A stretch of 64,000 nucleotides of DNA, taken from NCBI RefSeq assembly GCF_016865445.1, contig NZ_AP024412.1:682001-746000 (forward strand), written 5' to 3'. Within the stretch, counting starts at the first letter, position 1. Every line of letters starts with the position of its first letter. Position numbers and translations under genes: made by a program. This document shows positions 54,029-62,830 of the stretch, one piece after another. Origin of the DNA: Mariniplasma anaerobium. Lineage in GTDB: Bacteria; Bacillota_I; Bacilli_A; Acholeplasmatales; Acholeplasmataceae. The notes beneath the pieces were generated by a model that saw nothing but the letters and a program-made list of their open reading frames with translations, searched no databases and was not told the DNA's origin.

Positions 54029-55042
54029 ATGAGTATGAAAAATAAAATTAATATTTATGAATTAGCAAAAGCAACTGGATTTTCTGCATCTACCGTTTCT
54101 AAAGCACTAAATCATAGAGGTAGAATTAGTGAAGAGACAAGTACTAAGATATTAAAAAAAGCTGCGGAATTAAATTATGTAGCTTCTTATCATGCAAAAA
54201 CACTTAGTTTAAATAAATCTTGGATCATTGGAATTATTTATTCAGATAACTTAGGAATTGGGTTTTCTCATCCCCACTTTTCTATGATTTTAGAAAGTTT
54301 TAAACAAGAAGTAGAAAAAGCAGGATATGAAATTACATTTATTAATAGAAATATGGGTAATGTAGAAATGACTTACTTAGAATTTTGTCAATATAGAAAA
54401 GTTGAAGGCGTATTTATTGTTAACTTCTATAGTTTCTCAAAACAAATACCAGAATTAGTTGAAAGTGGGATTCCAATTGTGTCATCAGATGCAGGAGATT
54501 TAAATATTCCGACAATTACATCTGATGATCTGCAAGGTGGACGACTTGCATCTGAATATTTAATTTCTCTTGGACATCAAAAACGTGTGTATCATATTGC
54601 TGGACCACTTTATACAATATCTGGTCAAAATAGATATAAAGGGTTTTTAGAAGTAATGAAAGAACATGGTGTTGAGTATAAAGTCTTTGAAGCTGTAAAT
54701 TTTGGGTTTAAAGATGGATATGATCAAGCAATCAAAATTATCGAGGAAGCACACTTACCATCTGCAATTTTTATCGCAGGTGATTGGATGGCTTTAGGAG
54801 CTATTAAAGCCTTTAAAGATCATGGAATAAATGTTCCAGAAGATATCTCAATTATTGGATATGATGATTTAGAATTTTTGAAATATTCTAGCCCAGCCTT
54901 AACGACCATAGCACAAAATAAACAGGAGATTGGACGGACTGCTGCACATAATTTAATTAATCAAATCAACGGTTTAGATACTCATTCTTCTAAAATCAGT
55001 ATAGAAGTAGTTGAAAGAGATACATGTAAAAAAATTAATTAA
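54029..55042 (+). CDS. LacI-family transcriptional regulator of the lipoprotein pair
   Basis: This 337-residue protein has a LacI HTH (INIYELAKATGFSASTVSKALNHRGRISEETSTKI) and a sugar-sensing domain with DISIIGYDDLEFLKYSSPALTTIAQ. It is close in length and layout to the 31138 regulator. It probably controls the next operon, whose promoter has a LacI-type site exactly at the start of transcription. GAGG lies 7 nt before the ATG. Confidence 0.92.
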   Translation: MSMKNKINIYELAKATGFSASTVSKALNHRGRISEETSTKILKKAAELNYVASYHAKTLSLNKSWIIGIIYSDNLGIGFSHPHFSMILESFKQEVEKAGYEITFINRNMGNVEMTYLEFCQYRKVEGVFIVNFYSFSKQIPELVESGIPIVSSDAGDLNIPTITSDDLQGGRLASEYLISLGHQKRVYHIAGPLYTISGQNRYKGFLEVMKEHGVEYKVFEAVNFGFKDGYDQAIKIIEEAHLPSAIFIAGDWMALGAIKAFKDHGINVPEDISIIGYDDLEFLKYSSPALTTIAQNKQEIGRTAAHNLINQINGLDTHSSKISIEVVERDTCKKIN

Positions 55043-55067
55043 ACGACTTGTTGTGAGTCGTTTTTAT
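55041..55067 (+). terminator. Rho-independent terminator
   Basis: AAACGACT pairs with AGTCGTTT and is followed by Ts; it overlaps the LacI stop codon. Confidence 0.85.
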
Positions 55068-55084
55068 TTTATCTTTATGAGTCC

Positions 55085-55113
55085 TTGACATTACAGAAGA
55101 TATAGTTTAAAAT
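55085..55113 (+). promoter_or_regulatory. Strong promoter of the lipoprotein pair
   Basis: A perfect -35 TTGACA and TAAAAT are spaced by 17 bp. Transcription should start near 55120. Confidence 0.82.
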
Positions 55114-55117
55114 TGTG

Positions 55118-55131
55118 GTAAAGCGGTTTCG
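55118..55131. promoter_or_regulatory. LacI-type operator at the transcription start
   Basis: GTAAAGCGGTTTCG has the central GCGG core and a TTTC arm like the sites at 27490 and 32172. It overlaps the predicted start, a position suited to repression by the upstream LacI protein. Confidence 0.65.
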
Positions 55132-55159
55132 CAAATATATACGAAAGTTAGAGAAACAA

Positions 55160-56293
55160 ATGAAAAAAATGTGGATTTTGATAATAATTTTTATTATAAG
55201 TGTAGCAATTAGTGGCTGTAATGAGGCATTGTCATGTGGAGAAGGAACAATTCTTCAAGATGGACTTTGTGTCATAGAAAGTTCAGTTGATGACAATAAT
55301 GATAATATAGACACTTGTAGTGATGGACATAAAGCTTATGAAGTGGTTAATGGAGATTTTATAAATCCTCCAGCAGAACCTTGGTTTTTCATAGGCGGAT
55401 GGATGGTAAGTCAACCTGATAGTATTTGGATGGAAGATTTTGATGCAATTATATTTGATGTCACAGATGCAGCATTAACAGAAAGAGCTGTATGGGATGG
55501 AGCGTTTTGGCAACCAAAAGTGTTTACTGAAGCTGGATATACATACACAGTGACATATACACTTCGTACAGATGAAGAAAATGGTAGGGATGTCATTGTA
55601 TTTTTAGAAAATACAGATAATAATAATTTTAAATTTATTGAAGATACAGTATCGTTAACTAAAGAGTATCAAACATTTACATATACCTATGTAGCAACAG
55701 AAGATAATAATGATACAAAAGTTGGCATATTTTTTGCAAATGATGTAGGAACCGTGATCATCGATTCTATATTAATTGATAGAACTTCAACAAATGGAGA
55801 AGTTGTATCATGTTCTACAAATTTAGCAATTTATGAAGTAGTTAATGGATATTTTATAAATCCTCCAGCAGAACCTTGGTTTTTCATAGGCGGATGGATG
55901 GTAAGTCAACCTGATAGTATTTGGATGGAAGATTTTGATGCAATTATATTTGATGTTACAGATGCAGCATTAACAGAAAGAGCTGTATGGGATGGAGCGT
56001 TTTGGCAACCAAAAGTGTTTACTGAAGCTGGATATACATACATAGTGACATATACACTTCGTACAGATGAAGAAAATGGTAGGGATGTCATTGTATTTTT
56101 AGAAAATACAGATAATAATAATTTTAAATTTATTGAAGATACAGTATCGTTAACCAAAGAGTATCAAACATTTACATATACTTATGTAGCAACAGAAGAT
56201 AATAATGATACAAAAGTTGGTATATTTTTTGCAAATGATGTAGGAACCGTGATTATCGATTCAATATTAATTGATCGTGTAGTCACAGAATAG
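55160..56293 (+). CDS. Lipoprotein with two nearly identical carbohydrate-binding-type domains
   Basis: The lipoprotein signal ends ISVAISGCNE. A short Cys-containing segment follows (CGEGTILQDGLC). Two CBM4/9-like domains come next (about residues 58-207 and 223-372), identical except for a few residues (for example TYTVTYT versus TYIVTYT). The DNA is duplicated with a 495-bp offset. No catalytic site is seen. I start at the ATG at 55160 because it opens the signal peptide. The open frame extends to a GTG at 55115, but that would lie in the operator. Confidence 0.85.
   Translation: MKKMWILIIIFIISVAISGCNEALSCGEGTILQDGLCVIESSVDDNNDNIDTCSDGHKAYEVVNGDFINPPAEPWFFIGGWMVSQPDSIWMEDFDAIIFDVTDAALTERAVWDGAFWQPKVFTEAGYTYTVTYTLRTDEENGRDVIVFLENTDNNNFKFIEDTVSLTKEYQTFTYTYVATEDNNDTKVGIFFANDVGTVIIDSILIDRTSTNGEVVSCSTNLAIYEVVNGYFINPPAEPWFFIGGWMVSQPDSIWMEDFDAIIFDVTDAALTERAVWDGAFWQPKVFTEAGYTYIVTYTLRTDEENGRDVIVFLENTDNNNFKFIEDTVSLTKEYQTFTYTYVATEDNNDTKVGIFFANDVGTVIIDSILIDRVVTE
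55336..55781 (+). repeat. First copy of a ~446-bp near-identical tandem repeat
   Basis: It matches 55831-56276 with only scattered single-base changes and encodes one binding domain. Confidence 0.88.
55831..56276 (+). repeat. Second copy of the ~446-bp repeat
   Basis: It is offset 495 bp (165 codons) from the first copy, so the reading frame is kept. Confidence 0.88.
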
Positions 56294-56301
56294 AGGATAT
56301 T

Positions 56302-58002
56302 ATGAGAAAATTAGGGTTCATAGTTGTTTTATTAATTGTTATAGGTTTGTCAAGTTGTGGTAATACAGCAATTCAGTGTGGTGAAGGGACAGTTCCTATA
56401 GATGGAGTATGTCAAGTGCAAGTGACTTGTGATAGTGGACAAACTTATGATGAAGAAACAAATACATGTGAAGAAAAAGAAGTCATAACATGTAATCCAG
56501 GTTATACAAATGAAGATGGAGAATGTGTGTTAGATGAAGTTGAATTAGAAATAGAACTTGTTACTGGATCTCAACTTTCTTTTGAAGTTGGATCAACACT
56601 CCCAGACTTTTCAACTTATTTTGAATTAGAAGGTACAGTTATTGATAATTCAATGATTGAACATACATTGTTATTAGGTGCTGATAACACCATGACAACG
56701 CCGGGAGTTTTTAGTGTAACAATTACCATTGGAAATGATTCAAAAACAATTTCAATCATAGTAACTGATTCGGCAATTGACTATAGTGATATCATAACAG
56801 AGGGACAAGCTGGTATTTATTTAATTCCTTCTAAAGAAACAGATTTTATTGTAGGTGATTATATGCCTGATTTCTTATCATACTTTATTGCTTATGATGG
56901 AGAAAATTATGTTTCAATTACACCAGATAAAGTATTACATAATTTATTATTAAGTGCTGATAATAGAATGATTCAAGCAGGCACGTATAAAGCTTGGGTT
57001 GATTTAACAATTGGTGGTACAGCTTATTATCAAGAAGTAAATATTGCTGTTACACCAGTAGGTGGGGCAACTGTAGAATCTATTGGACAAACAGGTTGGG
57101 AGATTATAAATCCTGAATTTACAGACGCAAATTGGTTTGATGCATGGATGGTTCCAAGTGGAGATGTTGCAATAACTAATACTGATGGTGAAATCGATAT
57201 ACAAATTAATACAATTGGTATGAATTTTTGGGATATTCTGTTTGCCCAACCAGGAAAGACTTTTGAAAAAGGATACACTTATGAAGTGACCTATTCTATG
57301 AAAACTGGATTAACTGCAGGCAGAGATGTTGTTGTTTTTGTTGAACCTTCACAAGGCGCAGCTAAATTATTAGAAGAGCAAGTATCATTAACTACAGTAT
57401 ATCAAGATTTCACATTTACGTTCCAAACGACAACCAATACAACAAGCGGTGTTGTTGGTGTATTCCTTGGAGCAAACCTTCCAGGAGCTCATCCAGGTGT
57501 TGTGATGATTGATTCTATTGTAATCACTAGAACAGGCGAACTACAAGAAGAAGTTAATTTTATTGATTTACCTAACCAAGAGTTTACGAGTTCAGATATT
57601 TCATTGTGGGCTACAGAGGGTAATGTTGTCTTAGCACATAATGCTAGTGGATACTTAGAAGCAGATGTTTCAGCATTTACTGGAGCTTTCTATCAAGAAA
57701 ATCTGCAACAAGGTGGATATTTCATAGAAGCAGGTAAAACATACACAATCGTATTTATTATAAAAACTGATATTACTTTAGGAAGAGATGTAACCTTCTT
57801 TGTAGAAGATACAAATGCAGGATATGTAAAATATTTTGAAGAAACAGAAACTCTTACAACAGTATTCCAAACATTTACTTATACATTTACACCAACTGTA
57901 GACAATGATGATACTAAGATAGGAATATTTTTAGGAGATATGGATAATTCTGCAATAGGGTTAGTTATTATTGATTCTATTGTTATTACAGAATCAAATT
58001 AA
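56302..58002 (+). CDS. Lipoprotein with Cys-rich stalk, Ig-like and two carbohydrate-binding-type domains
   Basis: This 566-residue protein has a lipoprotein signal (IGLSSCGN). A Cys-rich segment (about residues 25-78; CGEGTVPIDGVC, CDSGQTYDEETNTC, CNPGYTNEDGEC) precedes two Ig-like domains (about 78-250). Two CBM4/9-like domains follow (about 255-410 and 415-566) that are related to those of the previous gene but clearly diverged. It is 8 nt downstream of the first lipoprotein, with AGAGGA before the ATG. Together the pair probably displays a glycan-binding surface layer. Confidence 0.82.
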   Translation: MRKLGFIVVLLIVIGLSSCGNTAIQCGEGTVPIDGVCQVQVTCDSGQTYDEETNTCEEKEVITCNPGYTNEDGECVLDEVELEIELVTGSQLSFEVGSTLPDFSTYFELEGTVIDNSMIEHTLLLGADNTMTTPGVFSVTITIGNDSKTISIIVTDSAIDYSDIITEGQAGIYLIPSKETDFIVGDYMPDFLSYFIAYDGENYVSITPDKVLHNLLLSADNRMIQAGTYKAWVDLTIGGTAYYQEVNIAVTPVGGATVESIGQTGWEIINPEFTDANWFDAWMVPSGDVAITNTDGEIDIQINTIGMNFWDILFAQPGKTFEKGYTYEVTYSMKTGLTAGRDVVVFVEPSQGAAKLLEEQVSLTTVYQDFTFTFQTTTNTTSGVVGVFLGANLPGAHPGVVMIDSIVITRTGELQEEVNFIDLPNQEFTSSDISLWATEGNVVLAHNASGYLEADVSAFTGAFYQENLQQGGYFIEAGKTYTIVFIIKTDITLGRDVTFFVEDTNAGYVKYFEETETLTTVFQTFTYTFTPTVDNDDTKIGIFLGDMDNSAIGLVIIDSIVITESN

Positions 58003-58026
58003 AAAGATATTATATTATTAGATAAT

Positions 58027-58060
58027 AAAAAGGACGAAAAATATATTCGTCCTTTTTTCT
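58027..58060. terminator. Bidirectional terminator between lipoprotein gene and tRNA
   Basis: AAAAAGGACGAA pairs with TTCGTCCTTTTT, with A and T runs on both sides. Confidence 0.88.
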
Positions 58061-58088
58061 TTAGCATAGTGCTAATTCATTTATAAAA

Positions 58089-58164
58089 TGGTACCCCCTG
58101 TAGGGTTCGAACCTACGACCCACTGATTAAGAGTCAGTTGCTCTACCAACTGAGCTAAGAGGGC
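58089..58164 (-). tRNA. tRNA-Lys (anticodon CTT)
   Basis: Read on the minus strand, the cloverleaf is complete: acceptor GCCCTCT with AGGGGGT (two G-U pairs), D-arm GCTCAGTTGGTAGAGC, anticodon loop CTCTTAA with anticodon CTT, T-arm GTAGG-TTCGAAC-CCTAC, and an encoded CCA end. 76 nt. It is a single tRNA, not in a cluster. Confidence 0.95.
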
Positions 58165-58185
58165 ATCTCATAATCATGCTTTTTT

Positions 58186-58213
58186 ATTATAGCATATTAG
58201 ATAAAAAAATCAA
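58186..58213 (-). promoter_or_regulatory. tRNA-Lys promoter
   Basis: On the minus strand TTGATT and TATAAT are separated by 16 bp, with a TGC extended -10. Confidence 0.6.
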
Positions 58214-58313
58214 AGATTTTGTGAAAACAAAGTCTAAAAAAAACATATAATACTGGAAAAACATAAATTTGATAATAGCTAGTATATACAACATCATAAA
58301 AAGGCTCATATTA

Positions 58314-58322
58314 TGGTATAAT
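58314..58322 (+). promoter_or_regulatory. Extended -10 promoter for the Nudix operon
   Basis: TGGTATAAT lies 29 nt before the ATG. Confidence 0.55.
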
Positions 58323-58350
58323 TTTTTATAGATATCTATAGGAGCTCATT

Positions 58351-58842
58351 ATGTATAAATACACTTTAGGATTCTTAATTAAAGGCAATCAAATCTTGAT
58401 GTTAAATCGAAATAAATCACCATGGATGGGCTCTTGGAATGGTCTAGGGGGAAAAATTCAAATAAATGAGACACCACAAGCTTGTATACAAAGAGAAGTC
58501 TTTGAAGAAACAGGGCTTGAACTTAAAGTTGAAAATTTCATCTTTAAGGGAGTTGTGACTTGGGATGAATTTGATGCGATGGGTAACGGATTATATATTT
58601 ATATATATCACTTAAATGAGAAATTAGATCTCATAACACCTTTAAAAGTAGATGAAGGTATCTTAGATTTTAAAGATATATCATGGATTTCTAGTTTTGA
58701 AAATGAAGGTGTAGCAAAAAATATTCCTTATTTCTTACCTTCTGTTTTAAATGATGATATTAATTATAATTACCTTTGTAAATTTGAAGATAGGATATTA
58801 AAAGAAGTCGTTAAGAAGAAGGTGGATGTATGCCTGGATTAA
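58351..58842 (+). CDS. Nudix hydrolase (MutT-like, 8-oxo-dGTP diphosphatase type)
   Basis: This 163-residue protein has a full Nudix box, GGKIQINETPQACIQREVFEETGL (region about residues 35-58), preceded by a substrate strand with LNRNKSPWMGSWNGLG. It is likely to clean oxidised or non-canonical nucleotides, though the substrate is not fixed by sequence. The next gene starts before its stop (13-nt overlap). Confidence 0.9.
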   Translation: MYKYTLGFLIKGNQILMLNRNKSPWMGSWNGLGGKIQINETPQACIQREVFEETGLELKVENFIFKGVVTWDEFDAMGNGLYIYIYHLNEKLDLITPLKVDEGILDFKDISWISSFENEGVAKNIPYFLPSVLNDDINYNYLCKFEDRILKEVVKKKVDVCLD

Positions 58843-59294
58843 AATATATACTTATTGTACTTGCAGTCATTATAATTATTTTTGTGATTTTCTATATCAA
58901 TTTTAAACAAAAACAAAAGATTAAATCTGAAACTATTGATATATTAAACACATACGGTAAAACTATTATAAAAGATAAAAGTTTATTATTTGAAATAAAT
59001 CATAACCTTTATGAAATCTTGTTTTATAAGATTGCAGAAAAGCATGAACTGACAATTAATAGTAAATTGATTTGGGAAGTACACACAAAAACCGGATCTC
59101 AGTTGATTAACCAAAAAAGTTTCTTAACTAGTGATTATCCTAAAATTATTATTTTATATCCTATTGCAACTAAAATTAAGAGATTTATCAATGAAAACGA
59201 AATGGTGTTCATTGACTTTCGTGATTCGTTTTTTGATATGAGATTAATAAAGTTAGCTGACTTAAAATTGGCTTTATCGGAGGTAGAATTATGA
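58830..59294 (+). CDS. Single-pass membrane protein of unknown function
   Basis: This 154-residue protein has one N-terminal helix (about residues 4-24) and a cytoplasmic or external domain rich in Lys/Ile. AAGGTGG precedes the ATG. It is coupled on both sides (Nudix and metallophosphoesterase). No family is recognised. Confidence 0.7.
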   Translation: MPGLKYILIVLAVIIIIFVIFYINFKQKQKIKSETIDILNTYGKTIIKDKSLLFEINHNLYEILFYKIAEKHELTINSKLIWEVHTKTGSQLINQKSFLTSDYPKIIILYPIATKIKRFINENEMVFIDFRDSFFDMRLIKLADLKLALSEVEL

Positions 59295-60238
59295 AAAAAA
59301 CTTATTTATTCTTTATCTTTTTTTTATTTGCCATTAGTATAAGTGCTTGTACACAGCAGCAGGATATTTTATGGACAGATAATGATGCATTTAATTTAGA
59401 AGTTTCTAGTGACACAATTAAGATTTTACAAATAACAGATCTTCATCTTGCATTTGGTATTAGTAATCGTGACCAAATGACCTATGATTTAATTGCTAAT
59501 CTAGCTGCATCAGATGATTACGACTTAATCGTAATTACTGGTGATATGATGATGAGTCCTCATGCTCCATCTTTATTTAGAGGTTTAATCAAGCATATGG
59601 AATCTTTAGAAATACCTTGGACCTTTGTTTTTGGTAATCATGACAATGATTTTAATGATTATTCAGAACTTTTAGATCAAATACAAGATACCAATTATTT
59701 ATATTTTAAAAATGGTCCTGAAATGACAGATGGCGGTATTGGTAATTTTAAGATTAATTTTATATATCAAGATCAAATTATTTATCATGCATATTTCCTT
59801 GATTCTAAAGCAGAAAGAGAAATATATACTGAAGAAGAAGGAGAATATGGATATTTATCGACTGCTCAAGTTGCTTGGTATGAAAACAATGTTTCAACAG
59901 ATTTAGTTGAATCAGTGGTGTTTATGCATATTCCACTTAGACAATTTATAGATCCAACAACTTATGATGGTGTTTTCTTAGAAGATAAAGTCTATGCTCA
60001 AGGGATAGACACTGGATTTTTTGATGCGATGGTTTTAAATGATAAATCAAAAGCAGTATTTGTTGGACATGACCATTTAAATGATTTTTCTTTCATAAAA
60101 GATGATGTTTTATTAGCATATGGTAGAATTTCTGGATATACATCTTATGGATATCTTGAACGTGGCGGAAGACATATTGAAATTAAAGATCAAGTTCTTA
60201 CTACATACGTTAAATTAGAAAGTGAGGTATCCTCATGA
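59291..60238 (+). CDS. Calcineurin-like metallophosphoesterase lipoprotein
   Basis: The lipoprotein signal ends AISISACTQ (Cys about residue 20). The phosphoesterase motifs are in order: LQITDLHLAFG (DxH), IVITGDMMM (GD), FVFGNHDND (GNHD), VFMHIPL (H) and FVGHDHLND (GHDH). It is a surface-anchored phosphatase, nuclease or phosphodiesterase that would use two metal ions. It overlaps both neighbours by 4 nt. Confidence 0.9.
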   Translation: MKKTYLFFIFFLFAISISACTQQQDILWTDNDAFNLEVSSDTIKILQITDLHLAFGISNRDQMTYDLIANLAASDDYDLIVITGDMMMSPHAPSLFRGLIKHMESLEIPWTFVFGNHDNDFNDYSELLDQIQDTNYLYFKNGPEMTDGGIGNFKINFIYQDQIIYHAYFLDSKAEREIYTEEEGEYGYLSTAQVAWYENNVSTDLVESVVFMHIPLRQFIDPTTYDGVFLEDKVYAQGIDTGFFDAMVLNDKSKAVFVGHDHLNDFSFIKDDVLLAYGRISGYTSYGYLERGGRHIEIKDQVLTTYVKLESEVSS

Positions 60239-60387
60239 ATATTAGATTAAAAGATCGTATACTTGTGATGTTATCATCATTTTTCTATGGTGTACTAGGT
60301 TATTTCTTTACAGGGTCTTTATGGTGGTTTTTAATATTAGCAGCTGCTTTATTATTTGTAGGTATTGGAGGAAAAAAACATGTTTGA
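60235..60387 (+). CDS. 50-residue small membrane protein
   Basis: The ATG overlaps the phosphoesterase stop (ATGA), and the frame runs 50 codons to a TGA inside the next gene. The product has one or two hydrophobic stretches (FFYGVLGYFF, WWFLILAAALLFVGIG) and ends GGKKHV. The tight coupling and clean frame support it as real. The function is unknown. Confidence 0.65.
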   Translation: MNIRLKDRILVMLSSFFYGVLGYFFTGSLWWFLILAAALLFVGIGGKKHV

Positions 60388-60670
60388 AATCATGATTTTT
60401 ACCTTGATTAATGCATTTTGGGTAACCTTAGTGATAGGTACGCTAACATTGCTATCTTTAAGAGTTATCTATTCACTACAATTTAGTTATACGATAAAAG
60501 AAAAATTAATGATATGGTTTATACCTCTATCAATTGGTTTTTATCATCTTGAAGATAAAAAAAATGTTATATCAAGAATATATAGAATCTTTGTAGTTAT
60601 CTTTTTTATAACTGCCATACTAGCTTTCTTATTCGTGTTATATACTGAAATGGAGTTAATGATTATATGA
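60380..60670 (+). CDS. Two-helix small membrane protein
   Basis: This 96-residue protein has two hydrophobic helices (about residues 5-25 and 68-92) with a basic middle. The ATG at 60380 has GGAGG 8 nt upstream; a TTG at 60365 would begin at the Shine-Dalgarno site itself. It is coupled to the 50-residue gene and to the thioesterase gene. The family is unknown. Confidence 0.7.
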   Translation: MFEIMIFTLINAFWVTLVIGTLTLLSLRVIYSLQFSYTIKEKLMIWFIPLSIGFYHLEDKKNVISRIYRIFVVIFFITAILAFLFVLYTEMELMII

Positions 60671-61185
60671 TATATAAAGTATTGAAAAAACAGAATAATT
60701 CTGAGATGTGTTTCGTATGTGGTATACATAATGAATCTGGATTAAACACGTCTTATTATGAACTTGAAAACAACCAACTTATTGGTGTTTTTAAAGGTCA
60801 TGATGTACATCAAAGTTATCCAGAGAGAATGCACGGTGGGATTGTAACTGCATTGCTAGATGAAACAATAGGTAGAGCAGTTCAAACCTTAGATGAAAAT
60901 ATTTGGGGTGTAACTGTCGAAATCACAGTTAGATTTGTTAAACCAGTACCCCTTGACCAAGTTTTATATACGGTAGGATATGTGACAAACATGAGAAGTC
61001 GTATGTTTGAAGGTGAGGGATATGTTTGCAATACAGATAAAGAGATTTTAGCTACAGCCAAAGCAAAGTATTTCATACAACATGTAGATAAAATAGTTAG
61101 CGATATAGATTTTGTAAGGGAGCAATGGATTTACGTAGATGATGCAAAAGATTCTGAAGTAAAATCATTTGATTTGCCAAAATGA
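60667..61185 (+). CDS. Hotdog-fold thioesterase (PaaI/4HBT type)
   Basis: This 172-residue protein has MCFVCGIHNESGLN near the N-terminus, then HGGIVTALLDETIGRA with the catalytic acidic residue on the hot-dog helix, and VTVEITVRFVKPVPLDQ. Members hydrolyse acyl-CoA thioesters. It overlaps the preceding gene by 4 nt and the ABC-F gene by 4 nt. Confidence 0.87.
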   Translation: MIYKVLKKQNNSEMCFVCGIHNESGLNTSYYELENNQLIGVFKGHDVHQSYPERMHGGIVTALLDETIGRAVQTLDENIWGVTVEITVRFVKPVPLDQVLYTVGYVTNMRSRMFEGEGYVCNTDKEILATAKAKYFIQHVDKIVSDIDFVREQWIYVDDAKDSEVKSFDLPK

Positions 61186-62729
61186 GTATATTAGAAGTAG
61201 AAAACATAAAATTTAGTTATAGTGGTGAACAACTTTATCAACAAGCTTCAATGCGTCTATTTGAAGGGGAGCATGCAGTTTTAGTTGGTCCTAACGGAAC
61301 TGGTAAATCAACATTATTAAAGCTTTTAGATAAGAGTTTAAAACCAGATGCAGGTAGCATCAATTGGATGGCTAACAAAAAGATAGGATATTTAGATCAA
61401 TATGCAAAAATAAATCCTAAACTTTTGGTTAAGTCATATCTATATGATGTTTTTTTACCTTTGTTTGAAAAAGAAAAAGAAATGGAAAAATTATATCTTT
61501 CAGTAGCTAATGAACCAGAAGAAAAGCATGAAAGAATTATGCATTGGGCTTCAGATATTCAAGAACAATTGCTTGATTCAGATTTCTATCAAATGAAATC
61601 ATTAATTGGGAATATCATTCATGGTCTAGGCTTACAAATGGATATTTTAGATATGCAAATTAAACATTTATCTGGTGGTATGCGTGCAAAGATTATTTTA
61701 GGTAAATTACTTTTAGAAAATGCAGATGTGCTTTTACTAGACGAACCTACAAACTTCTTGGATGTTAAACACATTGAATGGTTAACTAAGTTTTTAAATG
61801 GCTATGATAAAGCATTTATTGTTGTATCGCATCATGAAGAGTTCTTGATGGATATTGCTCAAACTGTATTTGCTTTAGAAAACGGGCAAATCAGTAGATA
61901 TAAAGGGGATTATCTATTTTATTTATCAGAGAGGGAACTAAGAATTGCACAACAAGAAAAAGCATTTGTCACACAACAAAAATTTATTAAAAAGACAGAA
62001 GATTTTATTAAGAAAAATATTGTTAGAGCAACGACGACTAAACGTGCTCAAAGTAGACGTAAGATGTTAGCTAAAATAGAAAGAATAAAAGCACCAGAAC
62101 AATCGAGAAATTATCATTTTCATTTTCCATTGTCTAGAACGACTGGTAAAGATGTCTTTATATCAAATGACTTAGAAATTGGATATAGTGATTCTTTATT
62201 GGAACCACTTAATATTGCGATATTAAAACAAGAAAAAGTCGCAATCACAGGTAAAAATGGTGTTGGTAAATCAACATTCATTAAAACTGTTTTAGATATT
62301 ATTCCTAAACTTGCAGGTGAGTATCATTGGATAGATACAGCTCATATTGCATATTTTGAACAAGAGTCTAAATTTGAAGATGGGATAACACCATTTCAAG
62401 TTGTTCATCATAGATATCAGCATTTCACAAAAAAGGATGTCATGAGTTTACTTGGTAATCACGGTATTGATTATGAGATGGCAACTAGAGATATTAATAC
62501 ATTGTCAGGTGGAGAACAAACAAAAGTAAGACTAGCATTATTAAGACATCAAAAAGGAAATGTATTAATTCTAGATGAGCCTACGAATCATTTAGATTTT
62601 GCGGCTAAAGAAGCATTGAAAGATGCATTAATAAATTATGAAGGAACTTTAATACTAGTTTCTCATGAAAAAGAATTTTATCAAGACATTTGCGATTATG
62701 AAATTTCATTATACGAACCTGAAGAGTGA
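61182..62729 (+). CDS. ABC-F family ATPase (translation or antibiotic-protection type)
   Basis: This 515-residue protein has two ATPase domains without membrane helices. Domain 1 has Walker A GPNGTGKST, LSGGM and LLLDEPTNFLD. Domain 2 has GKNGVGKST, LSGGEQ and LILDEPTNHLD. The linker of about 80 residues between them (about 245-320) is charged and helical (KKTEDFIKKNIVRATTTKRAQSRRK), as in ribosome-binding ABC-F proteins. It is not the missing ATPase of the sugar transporter, which would be a single domain. A terminator follows. Confidence 0.92.
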   Translation: MSILEVENIKFSYSGEQLYQQASMRLFEGEHAVLVGPNGTGKSTLLKLLDKSLKPDAGSINWMANKKIGYLDQYAKINPKLLVKSYLYDVFLPLFEKEKEMEKLYLSVANEPEEKHERIMHWASDIQEQLLDSDFYQMKSLIGNIIHGLGLQMDILDMQIKHLSGGMRAKIILGKLLLENADVLLLDEPTNFLDVKHIEWLTKFLNGYDKAFIVVSHHEEFLMDIAQTVFALENGQISRYKGDYLFYLSERELRIAQQEKAFVTQQKFIKKTEDFIKKNIVRATTTKRAQSRRKMLAKIERIKAPEQSRNYHFHFPLSRTTGKDVFISNDLEIGYSDSLLEPLNIAILKQEKVAITGKNGVGKSTFIKTVLDIIPKLAGEYHWIDTAHIAYFEQESKFEDGITPFQVVHHRYQHFTKKDVMSLLGNHGIDYEMATRDINTLSGGEQTKVRLALLRHQKGNVLILDEPTNHLDFAAKEALKDALINYEGTLILVSHEKEFYQDICDYEISLYEPEE

Positions 62730-62764
62730 AGATAAAGATTTATATTATCTTCACTTTTCTTTAC
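62726..62764 (+). terminator. Rho-independent terminator
   Basis: GTGAAGATAA pairs perfectly with TTATCTTCAC and is followed by T-rich sequence. It overlaps the ABC-F stop. Confidence 0.85.
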
Positions 62765-62782
62765 TCTTAAAGATTAATTTGT

Positions 62783-62788
62783 TATAAT
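62783..62788 (+). promoter_or_regulatory. -10 box of the copper operon
   Basis: TATAAT lies just upstream of the CsoR-like palindrome; the -35 region (TTTACT at 62760) is weak. Confidence 0.6.
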
Positions 62789-62793
62789 AAATA

Positions 62794-62813
62794 TACCCCC
62801 CCTATAGAGGGTA
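62794..62813. promoter_or_regulatory. CsoR-type copper operator
   Basis: TACCC-N10-GGGTA, with the GC-rich run typical of CsoR sites, lies between the -10 box and the copZ start. Copper-loaded CsoR would release it and induce copZA. Confidence 0.65.
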
Positions 62814-62830
62814 GAAAGAAGGATGTATTT

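Noticed and set aside
55336-56276. CRISPR or phage-type direct repeats
   Set aside because: The repeats are 446 bp long, in frame, and encode protein domains. No short regular repeat-spacer array exists in the window.
57004-57278. Minus-strand frames inside the 56302 lipoprotein gene
   Set aside because: Both are shadows of the coding frame with no ribosome binding site, and they overlap each other in different frames.
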